Shown here: piece by piece, positions 1 to 6,002 of the stretch | How positions within the stretch are numbered: position 1 is the first letter of the stretch | Layout: each line of letters begins with the position of its first letter | Assembly (NCBI RefSeq): GCF_004634195.1 | Contig: NZ_SKBP01000001.1 | Location: 310,001 to 374,000, forward strand | Length of the DNA: 64,000 nt | Origin: Flavobacterium salilacus subsp. salilacus | Lineage (GTDB): Bacteria; Bacteroidota; Bacteroidia; Flavobacteriales; Flavobacteriaceae | Direction: 5' to 3' | Translations under genes and position numbers: made by a program | Notes under the pieces: generated by a model | The model's database searches: none | What the model saw: the letters and a program-made list of their open reading frames with translations, nothing else | Told to the model about the DNA's origin: nothing

Positions 1-39
1 GACCCGCACCCACACATAAAAGGAGCGGTTGCGGTTTAA
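1..39 (+). CDS. thyA: Thymidylate synthase, C-terminal end only (partial)
   Basis: The first 13 codons, read in frame 1, give DPHPHIKGAVAV followed by a TAA stop. This matches the conserved C-terminus of thymidylate synthase (E. coli ends in DPHPGIKAPVAI). The enzyme makes dTMP from dUMP using methylene-tetrahydrofolate and releases dihydrofolate. Dihydrofolate reductase lies two genes downstream, which is the expected functional partner and supports the call. The rest of the gene is outside the window. Confidence 0.85.
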   Translation, partial: DPHPHIKGAVAV

Positions 40-74
40 GCTATTTTTATTACCTTTAGTTAAAAATAGGGAAC

Positions 75-413
75 ATGGAACCAAACCAACAAGAACTGTA
101 TGAATATGCCCGAAAACGGGTAAAACAAAAAAAGCTGGTTTACCTGCATTTTATCCTACTTTTTATAGGCAGCCTTTTTTTGTACATCATCAATAAGTGG
201 CTCAATGTTCGCGACGAGTACGACTGGTACTTGTGGGCAATAACCGCATGGGCGTTTTTATTCATCCTGCATTTTATAAAGGTTTTTGTTACCGAAGGTT
301 TTATTAATAAGAAATGGGAACGCGAACAGATAGACAAACTGGTAGCACGACAGGAACGCCATATTAATCAGTTGGAAAAGAAGCTGAACAATACTAACGA
401 CACCGAACAATAA
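75..413 (+). CDS. Small 2TM domain membrane protein
   Basis: A 112-residue protein. A basic N-terminus is followed by two hydrophobic helices (about residues 23-40 and 52-70), and then a charged, probably coiled-coil C-terminal tail rich in Glu, Lys and Gln. The layout fits the 2TM domain family (PF13239), whose function is unknown; in some members the domain is fused to LytTR regulators. The gene sits between thyA and folA and its TAA stop overlaps the folA ATG by one base (TAATG), so the two are probably co-translated. The function is not known; inner-membrane location is inferred from the helices. Confidence 0.75.
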   Translation: MEPNQQELYEYARKRVKQKKLVYLHFILLFIGSLFLYIINKWLNVRDEYDWYLWAITAWAFLFILHFIKVFVTEGFINKKWEREQIDKLVARQERHINQLEKKLNNTNDTEQ

Positions 414-910
414 TGACGATTACCCTTATTGCCGCTGCTGCCGAAAATAATGCTTTGGGCAAAGACAACCAAATGGTATGGCACTTGCCGGACGACTTTA
501 AGCGGTTTAAAAAACTTACTACAGGGCACCATATTATTATGGGGCGCAAAACGCTGGAAAGCATGAACGGCGCGCTACCCAACCGCACTAACATAATTAT
601 TACCCGCCAAAAAGATTACACCTGCGAAGGCTGCACGATAGTACACAGCCTTGACGAAGCCCTTGCTGCCTGCCCGCAGGATGAAGAAGTTTTTATAATA
701 GGCGGAGGCGAAATATACAAACAAGCTATAGATAAAGCCAATAAAATAGAACTTACCCGCGTTCATACTACCGTAGATGCTGATGCTTATTTTCCTGAAA
801 TTGACGAAAGAGAATGGCAGTTAGTTTCAGAAGAATACCACCCAAAAGATGAAAAACATAAATTAGATTTTACGTTTAAGACTTGGATAAAAAGCAATCT
901 TAATGGATAA
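413..910 (+). CDS. folA: Dihydrofolate reductase
   Basis: A 165-residue protein of normal length for chromosomal DHFR, which reduces dihydrofolate to tetrahydrofolate with NADPH. The N-terminus shows the beta-strand ITLIAAAAENNALG, then the substrate-site motif WHLPDD (W23, with the catalytic acid at about D28). NADPH-binding motifs MGRKTLES and IIGGGEIYK are present in the expected order. The start overlaps the stop of the 2TM gene. The location next to thyA completes the dTMP/folate cycle: thymidylate synthase produces dihydrofolate and this enzyme recycles it. Cytoplasmic. Confidence 0.97.
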   Translation: MTITLIAAAAENNALGKDNQMVWHLPDDFKRFKKLTTGHHIIMGRKTLESMNGALPNRTNIIITRQKDYTCEGCTIVHSLDEALAACPQDEEVFIIGGGEIYKQAIDKANKIELTRVHTTVDADAYFPEIDEREWQLVSEEYHPKDEKHKLDFTFKTWIKSNLNG

Positions 911-1160
911 TACTGATATAACTTATCCTATAAACGACAAAGAAGACTTCATAGAATTTGTTCGTGAGTTATATGAAGTCTTCAAAACCAACCCTGAAAA
1001 ATGGGAAAACAATACTATTGAATTATTTTTAGAAGCAATGGCAGCTTATGCTAAAGATATTCAAGGTTATTATGACAACACAAATCAAAATATAGATGCA
1101 AATAAAGCATCATGGCAAGTCTTTGCTGACATATTAAGCGGAGCCCGGATATATGAATAG
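903..1160 (+). CDS. Small acidic DUF7660-like protein
   Basis: An 85-residue acidic protein that starts 8 bp inside the end of folA. The pattern of a short helix, NPEKWENNTIELFLEAMAAY, then DIQGYY and a C-terminal WQVFADILSGARIYE resembles the DUF7660 family of small proteins of unknown role, often found near immunity or toxin genes. No signal peptide, membrane segment or cysteine pair is visible. Base composition is more AT-rich than folA. The family assignment is from remembered motif patterns and no function should be inferred from it. Confidence 0.6.
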   Translation: MDNTDITYPINDKEDFIEFVRELYEVFKTNPEKWENNTIELFLEAMAAYAKDIQGYYDNTNQNIDANKASWQVFADILSGARIYE

Positions 1161-1272
1161 TTCATTAATTCCTATAAAACCTAGTCTTAAATAAAAACAA
1201 CCAACATCAGCAAGTTTCAGATTTTATAGACAAGGTATAGTCACGATATTTGTATTATAAAATTAAGATACA

Positions 1273-2118
1273 ATGAGTGTACAGGAAAACATAAACTACA
1301 CCCGTATTGCTGCTGCAATAGAATACATAAAAACCAACTTTAAAGACCAGCCGAGTTTAGATACCATTGCAGAGAAAATACATTTAAGTCCGTTTCACTT
1401 TCAACGATTGTTTACCGATTGGGCAGGCACAAGCCCAAAAAAATTCCTGCAATACATAAGCCTTGAACATGCCAAAAAGCTATTGACAGAAAATGATGCT
1501 ACACTTTTTGAAGCAGCTCATGAAACGGGATTATCAGGTACAAGCAGGCTGCACGACCTCTTTATAAACATTGAAGGCATGACGCCTGCCGAGTATAAAA
1601 ACGGCGGAAAAGATTTAATCATCAATTATAGTTTTACAGAAAGTCCTTTTGGAAATCTTATTATAGCTTCTACTCCAAAAGGCGTTTGCTATATGGCTTT
1701 TTATGATAATGAAGAAGTCGCGTTAACGACTCTTAAAGCAAAGTTCCCTAATGCTGTATTTAATAATAAATCTGATTTATTTCAAAAAAATTCGCTATTC
1801 ATCTTCAATAACGACTGGAGTAAACTCCCCGAAATTAAACTCCATTTAAAAGGAACTGACTTTCAGCTAAAGGTTTGGGAAACCTTATTAAAAATCCCCA
1901 TGGGGCAAGTGTCAACCTACGGTACCGTAGCAACCGCTATGCAAAAGCCTACTGCCTCAAGAGCCGTTGGCACAGCTATTGGCAGCAACCCCGTCGCATT
2001 CCTCATTCCTTGTCATAGGGTTATACAATCTACAGGAAACATTGGTGGTTATATGTGGGGAAATACCCGTAAAACAGCCATCATTGGCTGGGAAGGTGCT
2101 AAAAGTGATTCATATTAA
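1273..2118 (+). CDS. AraC-type HTH / methylated-DNA-protein-cysteine methyltransferase fusion (Ada without its zinc domain)
   Basis: A 281-residue protein. Residues 10-105 form an AraC-type double helix-turn-helix (LSPFHFQRLFTDWAGTSPKKFL and a second helix pair). Residues 115-275 form the O6-alkylguanine-DNA methyltransferase domain, with the acceptor motif PCHRVI (C247) followed by GNIGGYMWG. This equals E. coli Ada minus its N-terminal phosphotriester-sensing zinc domain. It should remove methyl groups from O6-methylguanine in a suicidal reaction and may also act as a regulator. A near-consensus -7 element, GATATTTG, lies at 1245-1252. It is the first gene of a four-gene alkylation-repair run, and a separate Ada zinc domain is encoded two genes downstream. 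Confidence 0.93.
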   Translation: MSVQENINYTRIAAAIEYIKTNFKDQPSLDTIAEKIHLSPFHFQRLFTDWAGTSPKKFLQYISLEHAKKLLTENDATLFEAAHETGLSGTSRLHDLFINIEGMTPAEYKNGGKDLIINYSFTESPFGNLIIASTPKGVCYMAFYDNEEVALTTLKAKFPNAVFNNKSDLFQKNSLFIFNNDWSKLPEIKLHLKGTDFQLKVWETLLKIPMGQVSTYGTVATAMQKPTASRAVGTAIGSNPVAFLIPCHRVIQSTGNIGGYMWGNTRKTAIIGWEGAKSDSY

Positions 2119-2130
2119 TCTCTCTTTTCC

Positions 2131-2844
2131 ATGAAAAATATTGAATCTAAAATAGCAGGAATCGACTGGGCAGAAGTAACAGAACAAATGCACCAAAAGG
2201 GCTTTTCAGTTATTCCTCAATTTTTAAGTAATGAAGATTGCGAAGCAATAAAAGACAACTATGACACTCCTAATGCTTTCCGAAAAAAAGTAGTGATGGA
2301 AAGGCATCGTTTCGGACTTGGGGAATACAAATATTTCAACTATCCTTTACCTGACTTAATACAGTCTGTACGCAATCAGGTTTATCCCAAACTGGCACCC
2401 ATTGCTAATGCATGGATGAAAGTACTTACTATCGACAAACAATTTCCGCTTACACATAATGAGCTTTTAGAGCAGTGCCATAATAACAACCAGAAAAAAG
2501 CAACTGTTTTAATTTTAAAATACGGAAAAGGAGGCTTTAACACACTGCATCAGGATTTATATGGCGATGTATATTTTCCGCTTCAAACTGTGCTGTTCTT
2601 AAACGAACCCGATGAAGATTACGGCGGTGGCGAATTTGTACTAACAGAACAAGTTCCGCGAGCGCAATCGAAAGCCATTGTATTAAAACCTAAAAAAGGT
2701 GACATGCTTATATTTACTACCAATTTCAGACCTGTGAAAGGAATAAGAGGTTATTACCGCACTACTATGAAACACGGAGTAAGCGAACTGCATAGCGGTA
2801 ACAGGTTTACACTTGGTATTATCTTTCATGATGCAATAAGTTAA
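2131..2844 (+). CDS. 2OG-Fe(II) oxygenase, PF09859-type (putative alkylated-DNA oxygenase)
   Basis: A 237-residue protein with an iron-binding HxD motif in LHQDLYG (H140, D142) and a distal histidine at about H215 in MKHGVSEL, followed by RFTLGIIFHDA. This spacing and the C-terminal signature fit PF09859, described as an oxygenase acting on damaged DNA by oxidation, related to AlkB in chemistry but distinct in sequence. It starts 12 bp after the OGT fusion and is followed 7 bp later by the Ada zinc domain, so co-transcription with other alkylation-repair genes is very likely. The repair role is inferred from family and context; the substrate is unknown. Confidence 0.85.
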   Translation: MKNIESKIAGIDWAEVTEQMHQKGFSVIPQFLSNEDCEAIKDNYDTPNAFRKKVVMERHRFGLGEYKYFNYPLPDLIQSVRNQVYPKLAPIANAWMKVLTIDKQFPLTHNELLEQCHNNNQKKATVLILKYGKGGFNTLHQDLYGDVYFPLQTVLFLNEPDEDYGGGEFVLTEQVPRAQSKAIVLKPKKGDMLIFTTNFRPVKGIRGYYRTTMKHGVSELHSGNRFTLGIIFHDAIS

Positions 2845-2851
2845 TATTATT

Positions 2852-3100
2852 ATGTTACAGCACATTACTATAAGCGACTTACAGGTAAGGACATTAATAC
2901 GACACAAAGAAATTCAGTATGCAGGCAACCAAAACTTAAAAATTTACGGAACTTTGCACTGCAAATCAGGAAAACGGATGCTTCGCAAAAACAGAGTTTT
3001 CTTTCTATCGGAAGAAGAAGCTAAAGCAAAGGGTTACAGACCTTGCGGACACTGTATGAAAGATGCTTACAAAATTTGGAAAAATGGACTTGTTCAATAA
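2852..3100 (+). CDS. Stand-alone Ada metal-binding domain protein
   Basis: An 82-residue protein that consists almost entirely of an Ada-type zinc domain: LHCKSGKRM, then KNRVFF, EEEAKAKGYRPCGHCM. In E. coli Ada four cysteines bind zinc and the first accepts methyl groups from phosphotriesters. Here C37, C65 and C68 are present, but the second position of the first pair is K41; H36 is a possible substitute ligand. The domain missing from the AraC-OGT protein at 1273-2118 is therefore supplied, in altered form, as a separate gene. Its 3' end overlaps the start of alkB. Whether it binds zinc or accepts methyl groups cannot be told from sequence. Confidence 0.85.
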   Translation: MLQHITISDLQVRTLIRHKEIQYAGNQNLKIYGTLHCKSGKRMLRKNRVFFLSEEEAKAKGYRPCGHCMKDAYKIWKNGLVQ

Positions 3101-3692
3101 TTCACCTGCTAATGAAACCAACCTCCTACCCTATGATGGTACAGTAAACTATTATGGTACTATCTTTTCTCAGGAAGAAGCCAATTATTACTTAGAGGAA
3201 TTGCTAAACAACATTGAGTGGAAAAATGACGAGGCAATTATTTTCGGTAAGCTGATAACCACCAAGCGCAAAGTAGCATGGTATGCCGAGCAACCTTTTG
3301 AATATACCTATAGTAACATTACTAAAAAGGCTTTGCCTTTTACCCCCGCATTAGCTGAACTAAAAAACATAACCGAAAAACTTACGGGCGAAACCTACAA
3401 CTCCTGTCTGCTCAACCTGTACCACGATGGCAGTGAAGGTATGACATGGCACAGCGACGGCGAAAAAGACTTAAAGAAAAACGGCGCTATCGGCTCGCTA
3501 AGTTTTGGTGCTGCACGCAAGTTTGCTTTTAAACACAAAGAAAGTAAAGAAACCGTATCGGTTATTTTAGAACACGGCAGTCTGCTGGTTATGAAAGATA
3601 CTACACAAACCCATTGGCTGCACCGCCTCCCTCCTACCAAACTGGTGAAAACACCTCGCGTAAACCTTACCTTCAGGACTATAGTTCGATAA
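3084..3692 (+). CDS. alkB: AlkB-like DNA/RNA oxidative demethylase
   Basis: With a start at 3084 the protein has 202 residues and begins MDLFNN; an in-frame ATG at 3063 would add seven residues, but the shorter form fits the family better. The iron ligands are H123 and D125 in WHSDGE and H180 in LHRLP, and the C-terminal RVNLTFR supplies the arginines that bind 2-oxoglutarate. AlkB enzymes remove methyl groups from 1-methyladenine and 3-methylcytosine by oxidation, releasing formaldehyde. It overlaps the Ada zinc-domain gene by 17 bp and ends the alkylation-repair operon. The nucleotide-recognition region (NLLPYDGTVNYYG) is typical of the ALKBH2/3-like branch. Confidence 0.93.
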   Translation: MDLFNNSPANETNLLPYDGTVNYYGTIFSQEEANYYLEELLNNIEWKNDEAIIFGKLITTKRKVAWYAEQPFEYTYSNITKKALPFTPALAELKNITEKLTGETYNSCLLNLYHDGSEGMTWHSDGEKDLKKNGAIGSLSFGAARKFAFKHKESKETVSVILEHGSLLVMKDTTQTHWLHRLPPTKLVKTPRVNLTFRTIVR

Positions 3693-3776
3693 AATATACA
3701 CTTCAACAGTTTATATTTTTTATGTCAGCCCTGTAGGGTTGCAGTAATTATGTCCTGTTATTATTAAAAGTTCTGT

Positions 3777-3784
3777 TATCTTTG
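3777..3784 (+). promoter_or_regulatory. Promoter -7 element for ubiE/menG
   Basis: TATCTTTG matches the Bacteroidota -7 consensus TAnnTTTG and lies 14 bp before the ubiE start. No clear -33 TTG is seen at the ideal distance. Confidence 0.55.
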
Positions 3785-3798
3785 CCCAAAATAAAAAA

Positions 3799-4530
3799 AT
3801 GCCGAAAAACGTAACACCATATAAAGATTCCGAGCTGGGCAAAAAAGAGCAGGTAGCCCAAATGTTTGATACCATTTCTGAGAAGTACGATGGGCTTAAC
3901 CGTGTAATCTCGTTTGGTATTGATGTGAAGTGGCGCAAAAAAGTGCTTAAAATGGTGGCGGATACCAAACCGCAAACCATATTGGATATTGCTACAGGCA
4001 CAGGCGATCTTGCTATATTGATGACCGCCACATCGGCAACCGAAATTATAGGTGCCGATATCTCAGCAGGCATGCTGGAGGTAGGTCGAAAAAAAATAGC
4101 CGAGCGTAAAATGAACAACAAAATACAAATGGTACTGGCTGATAGCGAAAACTTACCTTTTGACGATAACTATTTTGATGCCGTAACGGTAGCTTTTGGC
4201 GTTCGTAATTTTGAAACTTTGGAAAAAGGACTTGCCGAAATATTGAGAGTACTAAAACCCGGTGGTATTTTTGTAATACTGGAAACCTCTGTACCTACTA
4301 AGTTTCCGTACAAACAAGGGTATCGTTTTTACTCAAAATTTATACTGCCTGCCATAGGCAAATTATTCTCTAAAGACAGATCGGCGTATGCCTATCTCAG
4401 CGAGTCGGCATCCGTTTTTCCTTATGGTGAAGCGTTAAACAATATTTTGAGAAAAATTGGGTTTATAGAGGTACATCATTTGCCGCAAACATTTGGTGTA
4501 GCTACTATTTATTCCGCTTCAAAAAAGTAA
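3799..4530 (+). CDS. ubiE: Demethylmenaquinone methyltransferase
   Basis: A 243-residue class I SAM-dependent methyltransferase. Motif I is [11 protein letters not shown], followed by GADISAGML and the UbiE/COQ5 signatures [17 protein letters not shown] near the N-terminus and VAFGVRNFE in the middle. In Bacteroidota, which make menaquinone and not ubiquinone, it carries out the last step of menaquinone synthesis (also named menG). The stop is followed two bases later by porT, so the two genes probably form one transcript. Confidence 0.95.
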   Translation: MPKNVTPYKDSELGKKEQVAQMFDTISEKYDGLNRVISFGIDVKWRKKVLKMVADTKPQTILDIATGTGDLAILMTATSATEIIGADISAGMLEVGRKKIAERKMNNKIQMVLADSENLPFDDNYFDAVTVAFGVRNFETLEKGLAEILRVLKPGGIFVILETSVPTKFPYKQGYRFYSKFILPAIGKLFSKDRSAYAYLSESASVFPYGEALNNILRKIGFIEVHHLPQTFGVATIYSASKK

Positions 4531-4531
4531 A

Positions 4532-5239
4532 ATGAAGAAATTGTTTTTATATATAGCACTACTCACGGGGCTAATCTGCAACGCGCAGTTTGGCACACAG
4601 GTATTTGCCAAAGACCCGATTATTAACCTTGAAAATTTTGATAAGCAACGGGTACACTGGGGTTATTTTCTCGGGTTTAACAGCTATGGTTTTAAAATGG
4701 ATTATACTGACGATCCGGGTGTGGATGTAGAGGTAAAGCAATCTACAGGCTTTAATGTGGGGCTGGTAGGTAACTTGCGCCTTTTTGAATACTTAGACCT
4801 GCGCTTTGAGCCGGGACTGTACTACACGCAACGAAATTTGAGTTTCCCCGAGGTAGAAGATGAATTTGACCGACTTAGAGAAGTAAAATCTACCTATCTG
4901 CATTTTCCTTTATTATTAAAATTTTCGTCCAAAAGAACAGGCAATGTAAGACCTTATCTTGTAGGTGGTTTCTCTCGAACTTTAAACCTGTCAAGCAATG
5001 AAAAGGCTCAGGATGATAACCTTACGGGTATTTTTCGAATGAAAAAAATGACGAATAACTGGGAAGTGGGCTTTGGTGTCGATCTTTATTTCGAGTATTT
5101 TAAATTCTCACCTTCCATACGCGGAGTATTCGGACTTAAAGATGAGCTTGTTCGTGATAACGACCCTAACAGCCCTTATACAGGCAATATAGAGTCGATG
5201 CGAACGCGCGCCATACTTATCAACTTTACATTCCACTAA
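4532..5239 (+). CDS. porT: PorT-like outer-membrane protein of the type IX secretion system
   Basis: A 235-residue protein with a signal peptide (MKKLFLYIALLTGLICNAQ), then alternating hydrophobic strands typical of an eight-stranded beta-barrel. It ends in phenylalanine-histidine after an aromatic strand. Sequence character and its place directly after ubiE match porT (also called sprT) of flavobacteria, needed for type IX secretion and gliding motility in Flavobacterium johnsoniae and for gingipain export in Porphyromonas gingivalis. It ends convergently with the trmH-like gene, overlapping by 14 bp. Confidence 0.85.
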   Translation: MKKLFLYIALLTGLICNAQFGTQVFAKDPIINLENFDKQRVHWGYFLGFNSYGFKMDYTDDPGVDVEVKQSTGFNVGLVGNLRLFEYLDLRFEPGLYYTQRNLSFPEVEDEFDRLREVKSTYLHFPLLLKFSSKRTGNVRPYLVGGFSRTLNLSSNEKAQDDNLTGIFRMKKMTNNWEVGFGVDLYFEYFKFSPSIRGVFGLKDELVRDNDPNSPYTGNIESMRTRAILINFTFH

Positions 5240-5963
5240 AATTACGGCGGAATTCGCTTAATATAACAGCAGCGGCAGTGGCTACATTAAGGCTTTCGGT
5301 TTCCTGTAGCTTACCAAATCTTGGTATGGCTATTTTATGAGTTACTTTTTGTGCTATTGCTTCCGAAATACCGTTGGCTTCATTACCCATTACTATAATA
5401 CCCTCTTGCGGTAGTTGTTGGGTATATACATTTTCGCCATCCATAAAAGTGCCGAAAATGGGCAGTGCAGTATTGGTTATATACTCTTCCAGACTGGTAT
5501 ATACCACATTTACCCGTGCTATGCTGCCCATAGTTGCCTGTACTACTTTGGGGTTATATACATCAACGCTTTGTTCTGAGCATATCAAATGTTCGATACC
5601 AAACCAGTCGCACAGCCTTATTATAGTGCCCAAATTACCGGGATCGCGAACATCATCCAGGGCTATAATCAACCCTTTTTCGGGTATTTGTTTTTCATCC
5701 GGTATTTTAAAAACACCAATGCAGGTATTGGGTGTGGTGAGCATGCTTATTTTTTTAAGCTCAACATCGGTTACTGGTATAATTTTAGTAGTAGTAACTC
5801 CCTGAAAAACGGATTGTGTGGTATAGAGTTCTTGCAGTTCAAAATTGGAATTGAGTAATTCCTGTACTACCTTTACACCCTCGGCAATAAACAATTTATG
5901 TTGCTTTCGGTATTTTTTTTGCTGTAAACCCGTTATTAGTTTAATTTGGTTTTTACTAACCAT
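5226..5963 (-). CDS. TrmH/SpoU-family RNA 2'-O-methyltransferase
   Basis: A 245-residue protein. The N-terminal part (KLITGLQQKKYRKQHKLFIAEG) is the substrate-binding domain found in RlmB/TsnR-type enzymes. The C-terminal SPOUT knot domain shows ALDDVRDPGNLGTIIRLCDWFG, then MGNEANGIS and IAIPRFGKLQETESLNVATAAAV, the three SpoU motifs in order. It methylates ribose in rRNA or tRNA; the exact target cannot be told. The gene is divergent from tamL and a TAnnTTTG-type element on its strand (TATTTTTG, 6026-6019) is a possible promoter. Confidence 0.9.
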   Translation of the reverse strand: MVSKNQIKLITGLQQKKYRKQHKLFIAEGVKVVQELLNSNFELQELYTTQSVFQGVTTTKIIPVTDVELKKISMLTTPNTCIGVFKIPDEKQIPEKGLIIALDDVRDPGNLGTIIRLCDWFGIEHLICSEQSVDVYNPKVVQATMGSIARVNVVYTSLEEYITNTALPIFGTFMDGENVYTQQLPQEGIIVMGNEANGISEAIAQKVTHKIAIPRFGKLQETESLNVATAAAVILSEFRRNFSGM

Positions 5964-5979
5964 AAAAAATGTATTTTTG
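5945..5979 (+). promoter_or_regulatory. Putative tamL promoter
   Basis: TTTG at 5945-5948 and TATTTTTG at 5972-5979 match the flavobacterial -33/-7 pattern with a 23-bp spacer, at the long end of what is tolerated. The promoter lies downstream of the ATG at 5946, which argues against that ATG and for the TTG start at 6003. Confidence 0.55.
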
Positions 5980-6002
5980 AATTACTATTTGGTACTACCG
6001 TC

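Noticed and set aside
3727..3744. Short hairpin CAGCCCTGTAGGGTTG as a terminator after alkB
   Set aside because: Stem of only four to five bases with no T-run.
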